The notes beneath the pieces are model-generated. The model saw nothing but the letters and a program-made list of their open reading frames with translations. It was not told the DNA's origin and did not search any database. DNA of 64,000 bases, from the NCBI GenBank assembly GCA_022457155.1, contig JAJGOT010000170.1:1212501-1276500 (forward strand), written 5' to 3'. This document shows, piece by piece, positions 22,244 through 34,477 of the stretch. Position 1 is the stretch's first letter, and each line of letters begins with the position of its first letter. A program made the position numbers and the translations under genes. Source of the stretch: Cladopsammia gracilis. Lineage: Eukaryota; Cnidaria; Anthozoa; Scleractinia; Dendrophylliidae.

Positions 22244-24175
22244 GTGTGGTAAACGTGATTCTTCGTGCAGTCTTTTTCACTCTATTCGGCTAAGTATGCA
22301 GTATAAAGGAAGTAGAATGATAGAGTTACCTGGAAGACACAAGGATCCCCATTGTCAAGACAAAGGAAGAAATGGCGACTGAAACTAAAGGAGAGTGAAC
22401 CAATATAAAGACCAAATATTTTTCTTATAACACTCATTTGACAGTTCTGAAAACCTACAGCTCCAACAAAAAATGATCTCTCGTATTCCTTTTACAAACC
22501 TTTATAAAAGGCATATAGTGAGCCAATAATTAAGTACATTATTAATCTTTGGTTTCACAGTCAGTTAGTCATGAAGTGGTATTCTTTAATACAATTAGGC
22601 ACTGTTGTTTTACAAACCGATTTGCCCTAACCTGTGATTAAGAGGCAGTGTCTGTAAAAGCGGTCCACTGCATTTCGGGTCGGAAAAAAGTTTTCCCTCA
22701 AACTTTGCCCAGTAAACTATCTTGGGTCATAAGTAAATGAAACGACTTTAGTTTTTGGAAATACGTTAAATTGTATTTTTTAGGGCTCTTAACAGTCAAA
22801 GCGGCAAAAGGCCTAAATTTGCGCTTGGCCGAAATCGAAAATTGCATAAATTGACGAGCTCGCTGCTCGGAAACCACCAAACGCAGCAAGAAATTATTAT
22901 CATTCCTAACTTTAGTGTTCCATCAAAGGTGTGAAACGCAAGTTAATTTTGATATGGTTTAAATTGGAGATTCAATAAAATTAATGCATTAGCACCCACT
23001 TAATCGCTTTTTGAAAACATGCGAAAGTACCCTGTCTTCGCTGGCTTTTATTTCCCAAGTCCAGAATGAAACGCTTAAAATTTCTATTGAATTCTGCTAA
23101 ACAAATGTTAGTTAGCATAGAAATATAAAAATACTTTGCACTTTTTGTCTTCCTTTTCCACAGCGACATTAAACTTTTCGTGCTTTTGCGAATATAAAAC
23201 GCACATTATGCAAATTAGGTTGTTGGACAATTCAGAGTGCTTTAAATATAGGCGTTTTATATATATATATTTCACGATTTTTAGTCATAAATACAGTAGA
23301 GAACACACAAATAAACGTTTTGAACTGTTTAATGGCTATAACAAGCTAATTATTAAGTCCCGATCTTCGGTGAATATCAGGTGAATATTATGCAAATTCG
23401 GTTGTCTTCAAAAGTTAGTCCGGTGACAAGAAACATTTCTATCTAAGTTTTTTTTTTTCCTTTTAAAAACACAGATATACTGTCCAAAAGCATTTTGCGA
23501 TTTAGTTATTGAAACTTAACGATAAATCAGTTTAGCTTTTAACATGGGACGTTGTCAATGTACTTTGAAATCGACAAATCGTGACCTTTGTCAGTGCAAT
23601 TTGCATGAATTTGGAGTGTCACACCATGTAACAAATTTGATTACTACCATTATTCATTCTATTTGGCAACTGGCAAATGAAAAGTAACCATTTGTGACTG
23701 AAGAATAAAGGATGCTTTCAGTTTGCAAGGTACAACAAGGTCTGTAGGTACCTTACACTTAATCCTCTCGTTGAGAAGGTACAGAGGAGGCAATCTCGAA
23801 CAAACGATCGTGATCGGAACTTGACTTTTGTGTTTTACAACAACTACACCCAACAATCAACTTTTTCTTTCTCATGCAAGAACGCAGCGGCAAACTGTGA
23901 AGACCTATGAAACTTTTAAAAGTTTCAAGCAACGAAACCCTTGTCTTAACTTTGTTCTTGAATTTACAGAGCTCAATATCATTTTCTTTAAAAAGGCTGA
24001 CAATATAATTCATGGAGCTTCAATGGATTTAGGACCTGTTTACATGGAGGGAGGGTGACGCCGAATTACCCGCTTGCCGTTTGCTGCATGCTTCACATGG
24101 CAGACAGGGTCACCCCCTACCCGGGTCTCCCTGTCTGCTTGTTCGGGTCACCCTTCAAGGCAGGTTAGGGGCCGA

Positions 24176-24305
24176 TTACATGGCGAATTTCAGCCCGGTT
24201 TCCGAAATAAATCCTCTTAAAATGAAGTTAGCGATTATACGAACAAAGTTTCAGCCCGGGCTGAAAATTCCAGCCCGGGCAAACGGGCTGAAATTCGCCA
24301 TGTAA
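24176..24305. mobile_element. 130-bp MITE inside the large inverted-repeat element
   Basis: TTACATGGCGAATTTCAGCC at the left and its exact reverse complement at the right, with an inner GCCCGGGCTG palindrome. It is nested in the central spacer of the 22638-26342 element. Confidence 0.8.
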
Positions 24306-24523
24306 TGAATTAACGGAGTCAAAGCTACGATTTTGTAAATTCACGATTCTATAATTAACGAAGATTTGTGATGCCAGGGGTAAAAGTTATAACCGCAATG
24401 CTAATGAATGAGAGGGTAAATACGAGAGGATCATTTGTAAGCAATTTTCGGAGTCTTCTCTTTAATAGAAAATACAACAGAATACATATGTATAAAGCCG
24501 TTCGGGCGTAAAAAGGGTGGGGA

Positions 24524-24544
24524 GGGGGGGGGGGGGGGGGGGGG
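24524..24544. repeat. Poly-G run
   Basis: An uninterrupted run of about 21 G; its length may be unreliable in the assembly. Confidence 0.9.
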
Positions 24545-26896
24545 CAGTCCCGACTATTTTACCACATATGATGCCATCAACTGCCGTCTTTACTGACTTA
24601 AATTAAGTTTTTTAATTATAAGTTGTATAGCCGGTCTTAAGTAAAAAAAGGCATACGTAAGTCATAACCGCATACGGAATGGGCGTTGTTCAGACATCAC
24701 GGTGCCCTAGACCAAGCATGTTTACAATCGACCTCCAGTTTGCGCCTGCCATTTTGTCTATGGGATCGTAGGAAAACATGGGTGGTAAAAGGCGGGAAGT
24801 GCCCGTGCCCGGGAACGGTGCCCAGATTTTGCCGGCCTGAATAGGCGTTTTTTTTACATGCCGCTTTCGGTGTAATACTGGCTTGCTATTCTCGTGTGCC
24901 AGAATTCGAAATATGATTTAATAAGTGGGGCTACGCTTGGCGTATACCAGTACATGTATGTTTGTCCAAATCAAAAAGGCAACCTTGGTTAGATTTTTGT
25001 GTGACAAACGGATAGAGTAGAGGTGGCTTTCTATTAAGTCGGTGCATTGCAGTGAATAAAAGAGCTCGGAAATACCTTGAATCGACACACATTTCTGCAT
25101 ACGACAGAAAACGATCATAATCGGTGCTTTTTATTGAGAGCTTTTTTGTCATTAGATATTCTTTCAATTTTTTTTAACCTGCATCCGGCGGTCATGCAAT
25201 TGCGCAATGAGACTTTGCATTCCATATTAAAGCTTAACAGTCCAACCATCCTTCTTTTTTGCAGTAACGAATGGTATCTTGGGATCACTGTTTGCCTTCA
25301 TTTTGCCAGTTGCCAAATAGAATGAATATAATAATGGCGTTTGTACATGTTACATGGTGTGACACTCCAAATTCATGCAAATTGCACTGACAAAGGTCAC
25401 GCTTTGTCGATTTCAAAGTACATTAACAACGTCCCATGTTAAAAGCTAAACTGATTTATCGTTAAGTTTCAATAACTAAATCACAAAATGCTTTTCGACA
25501 GTATATCTGTGTTTTTAAAAGAAAAAAACAAACTTAGTTAGAAATGTTTCTTGTCACCGGACTAACTTTTGAAGACAACCGAATTTGCATAATATTCACC
25601 TGATATTCACCGAAGATCGGGACTTAATAATTAGCTTGTTATAGCCATTAAACAGTTCAAAACATTTATTTGTGTGTTCTCTACTGTATTTATGACTAAA
25701 AATCGTGAAATATAAACATATAAAACGCCTATATTTAAAGCACTCTGAATTGTCCAACAACCTAATTTGCATAATGTGCGTTTTATATTCGCAAAAGCAC
25801 GAAAAGTTTAATGTCGCTGTGGAAAAGGAAGACAAAAAGTGCAAAGTATTTTTATATTTCTATGCTAACTAACATTTGTTTAGCAGAATTCAATAGAAAT
25901 TGTAAGCGTTTCATTCTGGACTTGGGAAATAAAAGCCAGCGAAGACAGGGTACTTTCGCATGTTTTCAAAAAGCGACTAAGTGGGTGCTAATGCATTAAT
26001 TTTATTGAATCTCCAATTTAAACCATATCAAAATTAACTTGCGTTTCACACCTTTGAAGGAACACTAAAGTTAGGAATAATAATAATTTCTTGCTGCGTT
26101 TGGTGGTTTCCGAGCAGCGAGCTCGTCAATTTATGCAATTTTCGATTCTGGCCAAGCGCAAATTTAGGCCTTTTGCCGCTTTGACTGTTACGAGCTCTAA
26201 AAAATGCAATTTAACGTATTTCCAAAAACTAAAGTCGTTTCATTTACTTATGACCCAAGATAGTTTACTGGGCAAAGTTTGAGGGAAAACTTTTTTCTGA
26301 CCCGAAATGCAGTGGACCGCTTTTACAGACACTGCCTCTTAAATACTAGGTTTTTCTTTCTTTCTTTTCAAAAGTATTTTCAAGGCTAATTTTAACTACC
26401 TAGCAACTACGATAGCATCTTCGTTTATAAGCTACCGATGAAATGTTCATTTAAAGTTTATGGTAATCTTGAACCACCGTATGGCATGAAAATTTTGCCT
26501 TGACTTTCAGATCGAATTGGCGATATCCGTATTTTGAGGCATCGTTTTTGCGATTTTTTTTGCGCTTCAGGCCAAATACAACTTGAATTTTGAAAATTAT
26601 AAACAATTGATGTAATAGAAATGGAACATGGCGTGAACATGGCGTACAGAAGATCAATAAATGACTGCTATATTAACGGGACGATTGACTCGTCATTCAT
26701 TATTCCTTATAAATAATAAGATTATCAGGCAGTGGTTGTCTTTCGCACGATGTCTTTTGTATTCGTACTGCACATATAGCTATATAGAAAACAAAATAAA
26801 ATTAATGTGGAGAAATCCTGGTAGGATGTTTGTACTGGAAAACATTTTCTGGTACTATATATATGATTATATCTCTTGGCTCGTCAACACAACCTA

Positions 26897-26919
26897 CCCC
26901 CCCCCCCCCCCCCCCCCCA
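26897..26919. repeat. Poly-C run
   Basis: About 22 C followed by two copies of ACCCTCGTCC; homopolymer length may be unreliable. Confidence 0.9.
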
Positions 26920-27111
26920 CCCTCGTCCACCCTCGTCCACCTCTCCAATATGGGATGTCACAGTTTTCTGATATAATTTTCTTCTGCCGATAACCAATTT
27001 AACTACTGGGTGGGGATGAAGAGAAATTCTTCCCGGAGAAGAGTTTGACGGCTTTAAGCACTTTTATAAAATTTTACACCCAATATTAATTATTAGCTTC
27101 ATTCGTCTTAC

Positions 27112-27297
27112 CAGGACTTGAATCATCGCAGTAGTCTAGACATTTCTTGTGCTCCTTTTCTTTTGTTGAGTTCAGGCCTTTGCAGCTGTATCCTTTTTCG
27201 GGCACACAGTCTCCCTCGATAACAATTGGTCCACCGCCTCCATCTGAACATTTGCTACACTCGCCACCCTTAGCTTTCCAATTCTTGAACTTTACGT
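27112..27297 (-). CDS. Exon D: thrombospondin-1-like cysteine-rich module
   Basis: Read on the minus strand, TTTTTCTGCAG|ACGTAAAG gives an acceptor and AGTCCTG|GTAAGAC a donor. The exon is 186 nt with phase 1 on both sides, the usual layout of a shuffled extracellular module. It encodes FKNWKAKGGECSKCSDGGGG...GDCVPEKGYSCKG...KKCLDYC. The leading tryptophan, the CSxC-x-GGGG step and six further-spaced cysteines recall a degenerate thrombospondin type-1 repeat. The frame is continuous with exon C (28433-28652). It is most likely part of a secreted or membrane protein of the extracellular matrix type. Further downstream exons were not identified within the window. Confidence 0.6.
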
Positions 27298-28432
27298 CTG
27301 CAGAAAAATGTCAGCATGTTAGAAGCAAGAGGAAAATGAAGAAGGATAACGCGCTGTAATGGTTTGTACCTCTTTAGTAAACTCCCTCTACGGGATATGG
27401 AAAATTGTAAATCAGTTATCCGCTAAAATCGGTATCTCTCTGTCTGAGACACGGACTTAGCTGACAAGATGACCTGATAACAGGCTAAAACATTGCCCCT
27501 AGCAGAAGTGATTTTATATTCCATGTCTGTTATCCAAAACGACAGACATACGCCTTTATCTAAAGTGCTTATTATCCGCCCAAAATGTTTTTAGTTGAAA
27601 AGAATCACTCCATTTTTCCAAGCAGAGAGCGGAATTTTTTATGAATTTTAATTAAAACTATTACCAAGTCGCTGAACTATTCGAATGGGTCTGGGTCTAG
27701 CACAATATCTAACGTCATTACAAGAAGTTCATTTTGCTTAGTATTTTCCGTGCAGTGTTCGTGTAATTCGTGTAATCAGTAATCAAGCGACAGTCAGTTA
27801 CACGGCTCCGATCTAAATTTGATCGCGTTTTCGAGTGTATCCTTTTTCTCAATACATTAACGTTAATGCAAGCACTTTAACAAATTTAGACGCCTTAAGC
27901 CCACGGCACTGAAAACAGTGTTAACCGTTGTCGAAGCGGGTTTTCCATTTCGTTTATCTCGAGTAGGACGGATAACCTAACCTCCCCCTCACTCTCTCAC
28001 CCCGCTCTAAGTATGAAAAACCCAGGATATTTCCGGTAACAAGCGTACGCTTTACTCGGAAGCCATTTGCCCTGTTTCTTTTCCGGCTAAAAATTCAAGG
28101 TTTCCTAATCTATTAGAACAATGATCGTTTTCGTCGTGGACCCATTCAGCTAAAACCATGTGGTTCACTACAACATCACACATATACGAAGGCAGCACCT
28201 AACGCGAAGACCTATTTTCCAGGTTATTATATACTGAAGGGAAAACGTTGGGCTTATGCGTAAATGACATTTTAAATTTACCAAGCCACATCATTTCTTC
28301 TGTTAATTTCTTAGACCGTACCGAGCAGGTCTTCGAAATCAGTCAATGGCTATGCAAGTCGTTTGTAGACAATCATGGTCTACAAACGCGGTGATATCTG
28401 TGTACAATCTCAGCATTATGTAAATCACTTAC
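27298..28432 (-). other. Intron between exons D and C (inferred)
   Basis: No coding or repeat structure was recognised. It is bounded by GTAAGT (28432 side) and CTGCAG (27298 side) on the minus strand. Confidence 0.5.
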
Positions 28433-28652
28433 TGCACTCCTTGAATACGGCACTGTCTTTCTTGAATGTCAAATTTTGAAACGTTCCATTCTCCCGTATC
28501 CATCCAAGAAAAACACCTTCCAGCAACTGATTTTCTTTCTCTACAATAACGTGCACATGGATCTCGCCTTCGATATATTTTTCTGATGACGCATTTCCTC
28601 CAGTAAGGTTCTGGTCTGATAACTTCGCAGAAGATCCGAACAAATGTTCAAC
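28433..28652 (-). CDS. Exon C: second half of an extracellular-looking domain
   Basis: On the minus strand CTTACTTTGCAG|GTTGAAC is the acceptor (phase 0) and GAGTGCA|GTAAGTG the donor (phase 1). The 220-nt exon encodes VEHLFGSSAKLSDQNLTGGN...YIEGEIHVHVIVEKENQLL...GWIRENGTFQNLTF...FKEC. There are three N-x-S/T sites (NLT, NAS, NGT and NLT again near the end), which suits a secreted or surface protein. The alternating hydrophobic strand GEIHVHVIVEK could be the beta-strand part of a SEA-like fold begun in exon B; that is a guess from pattern. Exon D follows in matching phase. Confidence 0.6.
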
Positions 28653-28879
28653 CTGCAAAGTAAGATCGCAAATTTTCTGCTGTTTGAATTCGTGACCTTC
28701 GCTTAAGTATGCAGCTCTCAAAGAAACTGGGATTTTAAGGATGAAATGAATTTCATTTCTCTTGTGGCGTATTATGAATGCAATGAATAAGTAGCAGAAA
28801 GTGAAATGATTTCCTTATGGACGAGGGGGTCCTGGGTTTTATTATGCCAAAATATGATAATTGGGTTGTTTAAAAGCAA

Positions 28880-29118
28880 TGTGTAACGGATATTTAGCCA
28901 TTGTGGTTCTGCCAGGTACCTTTATATCTACCATGTACCATGAGTTTTAAATTTTATGTATATGTGCCAGTAAACATTTTACGGATAGTCGCTGTCGTAC
29001 TTTATCCTTGGAGTACACTCACACTCATGAAGCGGATTTGTACATGGGTGTAGCCGTACTGTATTATGCTAGGGTTTGTTATGTTTGTTAATAAATGGAC
29101 GATTTTGGTGCCAGAACC
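28880..29118 (+). mobile_element. Possible solo LTR and primer-binding site
   Basis: The sequence begins TGTAACGGATATTTAGCC and ends with AATAAATGGACG, then TTTTGGTGCCAGAACCCAA. The last part has the TGGTGCC start of a tRNA-complementary primer-binding site, as found after 5' LTRs of some BEL/Gypsy elements. No second LTR or gag follows, so this is tentative. Confidence 0.3.
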
Positions 29119-29439
29119 CAACCACCGCAATGTGCTGTTGTTGTTTGCTGTTTCAAGTATCCGAGGACATCAAGGAACAGCATTCTCTTAAATAAAATCT
29201 AAACGATGTTCTCACAACTTGCAAAGCAATTATCAAGACTTTTGGCAACGCATTTTTTCTTGCGCGTGCGCAGTCGTTGAAGAACAAAACGATCTTTTAA
29301 CGCAAAAAAGGCGGTTCGCTTTTCAGACATCATATGTGTAGGCTGCTTCTTCCTTAAACACATTTCCTCAACAGAGTCCAATGTGAAAGTGCGTTGCCGT
29401 AGAATTGATTGATCGATTATTTATATTTTTGCTATTGAT

Positions 29440-29530
29440 GAAGATAATACAGGAGCCCATCAATAGGAGCCTCTATCTCTACTAATTTCTTGAGTCAACC
29501 CTTTCCCGAGTAGATTTATTTTTAGAACGG
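29440..29530 (+). repeat. Dispersed repeat, paired with 38355-38455 in opposite orientation
   Basis: CAGGAGCCCATCAATAGGAG...CAACCCTTTCCCGA here is found as reverse complement near 38368-38454. The unit is short and unclassified. Confidence 0.6.
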
Positions 29531-29820
29531 CTTTTTCCCGCGAAAATAATCATGTTTCCGTTGAGTCTCGCATGTAACCGCGAACCGCGAGAAAAAAAAA
29601 ATGGCGAACTTAGGGGGAAATCAAGAGCCCGTCCTTCGACTGTTTTCCTTTTACCGTGTAGCCATTATCCTGGTTTTACAGCCGATGGGATCTGGGTATC
29701 AATAAATGAAAGTTAATGAACAAGAGGCTCCTAGCAGCCTATACTCATGCGCATGCGTAAGAACGTTTTACGATATATTTTAAACATGATAAGATGTCCG
29801 ACATGGCGAAGAGTACTCCT

Positions 29821-29916
29821 TATATTCTAATCACACTGAAACGATTATAAAATATTTTGTAACTAATCTAATATAATTACAAAACACAGAATAGGAGCGG
29901 GCATCTCGTTTATTGA
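29821..29916 (-). repeat. Split direct repeat B2 (3' end of YR element)
   Basis: Matches B1 (30172-30266) over about 95 bp with a few differences. Confidence 0.85.
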
Positions 29917-29995
29917 AGCAGCGAGCGTCAAACGTTATAAAAGACAGCAGTACAGTTTCGCAAATTCAGAGAAAATTACAACAGTAAACAAGATG

Positions 29996-30170
29996 AAAAA
30001 AAACTAGGGTCGAAAGAGATGCCTCGAATGGCTCTTGCATAACTTAACAAACCTTAAATAGTGTACTAGCCCCTTGAGACACCTTACAAGCACGCCTTAA
30101 ATACTTCAATAGTATTATGCAACCTAATTAACGTACTCTTGTGAAACTAATAAAACGTTACAAAATATAT
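29996..30170 (-). repeat. Split direct repeat A2
   Basis: Matches A1 (35088-35261) over about 174 bp with only a handful of substitutions, such as GCACGCC/GCACACC. Confidence 0.85.
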
Positions 30171-30171
30171 T

Positions 30172-30266
30172 TATATTCTAATCACACTGAAACGATTATA
30201 AAATATTTTGTAACTAATCTAATATAATCACAAACACAGAATAGGAGCGGGCATCTCGTTTATTGA
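30172..30266 (-). repeat. Split direct repeat B1
   Basis: Begins immediately next to A2, as expected if A2/B1 form the joined ends of the circular intermediate. Confidence 0.85.
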
Positions 30267-30723
30267 TGCCCGCGTTCGAAAATAAAGAAAGAGAAATGAC
30301 AAACTAAATATGTAAACTTTTAGACACTGAGAAAAGAGAATTAAGGTTGTCCTTAATATAACCGTCTTTACCTTGATCCGTTTTTAACCCGTGAAAATAC
30401 GCGCATGCGTAATGAACGGGTTATCGGTAACGGCGACAGATATGCAAATGAGTCACTCACTCGCTCACTCCTTCCATCAGCTGTAAACTTAGTGACGTAA
30501 TGCTTTGTTACGAATGCGTTTTGTAACAAGAACAGCGTGAATCCAGCGATAACAATAACTAAATTGGTGTAAACGAATATAAACAACAATAAGCTTAAAG
30601 ATGTTTCGCATTTGGAGTCTTTAATACAACGTTAAAATCGATCTAAAAGGAATTTTCAACTGAGACATGCGTTTTGATGGTTATCTACCTTCAAGTAATA
30701 AAATATATCACGTCTCAAGTCAG

Positions 30724-30797
30724 TGGTTACGGTGGTCGAGTGGTGTAAAGCGCGGACTTACAGCCGAAAGGCCCAGATTCGAATCTCGCTCGGGCCG
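30724..30797 (+). tRNA. tRNA-Ser-like pseudogene or SINE head
   Basis: ACGGTGGTCGAGTGG matches the 5' part and A box of serine tRNAs, and AGATTCGAATCTC matches the B box. The anticodon and variable arms do not fold cleanly and the acceptor ends do not pair, so it is not a working tRNA. A T-rich run (TTCTTTTTTCTTTTC) after it could end Pol III transcription. It sits in the 3' part of the YR element, so it inserted there. Confidence 0.5.
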
Positions 30798-30959
30798 TTC
30801 TTTTTTCTTTTCTTTCTTCTTCGGACTGAAAGTGATGTACTGAATTTTTATTTTTTGCGTTTGTCAAAAATCCTTACGTTTAATTTTAAACAAAATATTG
30901 GACCGTGACAGAGTGAAAACATAAGCTCATCGCAATATTGCGATACGCTAGCATTTCAA

Positions 30960-31983
30960 ATTCACGGGTTGGCTCTAATGAGCCTTTGATCCACCTTCAA
31001 TGACGCTTAAAAAGCCGATCGCTAACGCCTGCGTTAGCGGCCGCGGAAGCACCTCCCGTTCTTAAACTATGTAAACCAAATAAATTCTTCGGATAACCTA
31101 ATTCAGCAAACGCTTGTAAAACTATTTCTCTTGTTCTAGAGTAACTCATACCCGTACTACGCAAACTATAAGTAGAGGTAGCCTTATAAAAATACAAAGA
31201 GCGAAAAAAGGGTAACGAAGACGACAAATCTAAATTAGCAGCAGAAACGTATCTGTGAAGCAGATTGAAGGGGCAAGAAACAAACCCTGTTTTTGCCAAC
31301 AAGACGTAGGCACCATCCCTATAAACATCAGTTTTACTTTTGTAAACATAAATCTTGACAAAAGAATCGCAAAAACTAACATCGCAACAGCGTAGGCTAG
31401 CTAACTCATTGTAGCGGAGAAAAGCGGTATACGCGGTTACGCAAACGGTTGCTAAACGAAGATCAGAAAGATTGGCATTAGGACCGGCAAACCTATTACA
31501 AATATCTAAAAGTCATAGCGGGAGTAACGGGTTCTTTTTAGAAACGGGTTTCGCAAGACCTCTTTTAGCTGCCTCGAGCACGTTCTTAACCAATTTGGAA
31601 TCACAGGGACTTTGAAAACCATACAAATTATGCGCCCAATTAATATCATAACAAGCAGACTCAAGAGAAGAATAAGGGGAACCACCCTGAATCAGGGACT
31701 CTAAATAAAGAGCAACTGATATCTCGTCCGATGGCAGGCAAAGGACCTCGTTATAAGGTGAAGACCATTCCCTGAATTTCTGAAAAGCTCTCGAGTAACG
31801 CTCCGTCGTCGAACGAGCCTTCGCTTCAATGGTACGCAAGGGAAGATCGGCTGCTAACTTACGAAGCTCTGGATCCTTTAGATGAGCAATCTTCAAAGCA
31901 AACGCACGTCCACCTTGAAGAAACATAAACATAATAATTATAATCATCATACGGATAATAATTATGCGCAAACGACTGAGCAA
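30960..31983 (-). pseudogene. Tyrosine recombinase of the YR retrotransposon
   Basis: The integrase-like ORF replaces a DDE integrase in this class and inserts the circular DNA. The N-terminal part is 31983-31513 (DLPLRTIEAKARSTTERYSR...). One TGA follows LLPL near 31513. The same frame then continues through the catalytic-arginine region TAFLRYNELASLRC to LLAKTGFVSCPF and the H-x-x-R box LHSLRTGGASAAANAG near 31050. A second TGA after RLFKRH at 30997 removes the end that should hold the catalytic tyrosine; the expected W and Y region is degraded. Two stops make this copy inactive, yet the frame is otherwise intact, so it is fairly young. Confidence 0.8.
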
Positions 31984-32192
31984 GTTAAGTGAAAATAAGA
32001 AGCCTCAATAACGAAAAAAGTCAGCCAGCCAAAACGGCTTACATACAGACAGCCAATGGCGTAAAAGCGGACAATCCTCATGTACTGGCAAAACTAGCGC
32101 GTTCGTCGCAAACTGGCCCAGTGGCCCAGTGGTCCAGCGGCCCAGCGGCCTAGGTGCCAAGCGGCGTTCAACTCCACAGCAAACTATACAGA

Positions 32193-34477
32193 TTACGTTA
32201 CAGCCCCGTCGAGCAACAGAAAAAGCACTGGGGTACTAAAATTCTCTGATCCATAAAGGGACTCTTGTTCCCCCCATGGAAAAAAAACATCCTTGCCATT
32301 CTCAACGTAAAGACAATCGGCAACAAATGACTTGAAAACACCCCCGCGTTCCACCAAAAGGGGCCAATTATGGGCTGACGGCCAATAAGGAACTTCCCCG
32401 ACAACGACACAAACAGACATGAAGGATGACCTTCTTAACTAACGAAACAGGTGGCACAAGCCAACATGTTTCACCGACCCAACTAAAAGCCGAGTGAATC
32501 GACACCCAAGGAATCTGGATTAAAGTACTTGGAATAGAACCTGGGAACCTTGCGATTTTTGTAGCTAGCAAAACAGTCTACTGAGCAGGGGCCCCAAACA
32601 GAGGTAACAGCATGAAAATAGCAATCTTTGACTGTCCAGTCAACAAAATCAATAATCGTACTCAAATAATCTGCTCTCTCATTCTGAGTACGAGGTATCC
32701 ACTCAACCTCAATGTCAATCTTGTTATCTTAGGCGGTCTGAAATATGTCGAGCGCCAAGATATGCAAATGCTCCTTCATACTACCAGAATGAACAATCGA
32801 AGGAACTGCTTGGTTGTCAGTAAACCACTTAACATCGCAGCCTGAGAGCAAGTGTGCAAAACTTTTCAGAGCAAAACTCACGCAGTGAAGTTCTCTCCAG
32901 GTAGAGCTCTGGTTCAACTGTAATGAATCCCAATTGATATGCGAGACAGGCGTATCATCAATTGCAATAAAGGCAGCACAGCCAGTGTTACTAGCATCTG
33001 AATAGACAATGCGAGATGGCTTACGAACAGCATTTTGAAACGACCTAGAATTCAGATTACAAACGTTATTCTTCCAAAACTCTAACTCTCTGCGAGCGCA
33101 TGGGTCCAATTCAACACAGGAATCCCACCCTTGCCTGCGATCGAGAGCCCTGTGTAGGCTTTTAGTCATCAGCTTACATACATTGCCAAAAACAAGCATA
33201 TTAGAAATAATACTTCCGGTGACAGAGGCCAGTTGCCTGGCTGGTAATCTACTTTGAAGGAGCACAACGTCAATATCCGCTAGTAGCCTGTCGATTTTGT
33301 CCACAGGAATAGATAACAAATTATGCTTTAAATCCCATTGATAGCCCAACCATCCGAGAGACTGAACTGGGATCCATATGCTTTTAACTCTATTAGCTAC
33401 AAAGCCCGCTTGGGACAAATCTGATTTCACAGCCATAGACTGGGAATAACAGTCAGGAAATGTTGAACATGCGCCTAGGCCATCATCCAAATATACAACA
33501 ATTCTAATAGCCTGGGGACGCCAATAACGTATTAAGGGCCTCAGAACTTTTGTAAAAATATAAGGCCCGGTGGAAATGCCGAATGGCAAAACAGTAAATT
33601 TATAAAATCGAATAACCCCATCCTTAGACCAGGAAAAGCCTAAAAACTCTTGGTCTGGGGGAAAAATGTCAATATGATGATAACCAGATTTGATATCAAA
33701 GGAAAATAGCCAATTCTGTGAACAATCGATATAGGAATAAAGCATGGTTTTCGCGTCCTCGAATTTGATCTTGGATTTCTTAACAAATTGATTAGGATAT
33801 CGTAAGTCTAATATAAGCCTTTTCTTACCATTAGCCTGAATGGAAACGGATAGGGGGTTAACCACAGTAGGGGCACCCCCACATTCAACCACTGAGCCTG
33901 CTATAAGGAGATCAGAAATAGCTTGTTCCACAAAATCACTATGCTGAATGGCAGATCGATTATTGCCAAAGCTCGCTGTGGGTGGAGTGTAAATAAAGGG
34001 GATCTTATACCCAAATACAATAGTATCGCGAATGAAACGAGAAGCACCTATATGCTCCCAAAAAGCTACATTGCGCTTAAGACTACCTTTAACTTTAACG
34101 ATAGAAACTCCCTCCTGATATTCGGGACTTATTATATCACTAGATAAATCAGACACATCAACAGAGTTCTCGGCAAGTTCCAATGGATCAAAGTCATTTA
34201 AACATGTAACCAAATTCAGTAAATTATACTCATCTTTCCCTAATCTCTGTAATGCAACTTTACGTTTGTCGTCAGTGTGCGGCCTTGCTGGTTGAAGGGA
34301 CTGCAACGGTTCCTTTAAAGCGGCTGGGGCAGGAAGTTGAATTTGCCCAATGACCTCTCTGTCCGCAACTAAAGCGCTTGTCCGAAGGTTGAGGTCGACG
34401 CTCACGAAGGGACTGCCCACGAAAAAGCTGCTGATTAACAGGAAGAGTATTGGAAGGCCCAGCAGAAGAAACATCAC
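32193..34477 (-). pseudogene. Reverse transcriptase-RNase H of the YR retrotransposon
   Basis: The long frame 34477-32729 overlaps the end of the gag-like ORF. It contains the RT fingers and palm (KRLILDLRYPNQFVKK, FSFDIKSGYHHIDI, FGISTGPYIFTKVL) and the active site VVYLDDGLG at about 33479-33496. RNase H follows with its acidic residues in YSDASNTGCAAF, STWRELHCVSFAL and KWFTDNQAV. After DIFQTA at 32729 the frame shifts. The conserved tail goes on in other frames: RTQNERADYLSTIIDFVDW, then WGPCSVDCFASYKNRKVPRF, then SWVGETCWLVPPVSLV. Several frameshifts in the last 500 bp therefore inactivate it. No methyltransferase domain was noticed. Confidence 0.85.

Larger units (their letters stand above)
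22638..26342. mobile_element. TTAA-flanked element with ~1.05-kb terminal inverted repeats
   Basis: TTAAGAGGCAGTGTCTG opens the left arm and its reverse complement closes the right arm at 26342. The arms (about 22638-23720 and 25240-26342) are nearly identical: a chance 62-codon frame present in both differs by only two residues. The centre of about 1.5 kb differs and holds a separate small MITE and a poly-G run, with no transposase. TTAA targets fit piggyBac or Kolobok. Arms this long are unusual for those groups. It is evidently non-autonomous, and the arm identity suggests recent insertion or gene conversion between arms. Confidence 0.75.

Noticed and set aside
24035..24170. A second MITE starting CCTGTTTACATGGAGGGAGG
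   Set aside because: The left end looks like a known kind of MITE end, but I could not find the matching right end.
22981..26282. Matching 62-, 63- and 82-codon ORFs in both arms
   Set aside because: They are conserved only because the arms are duplicates of each other; no independent sign of coding.
30724..30797. Functional serine tRNA gene
   Set aside because: A and B boxes are present but the anticodon arm and acceptor stem do not fold; kept only as a tRNA-like relic.
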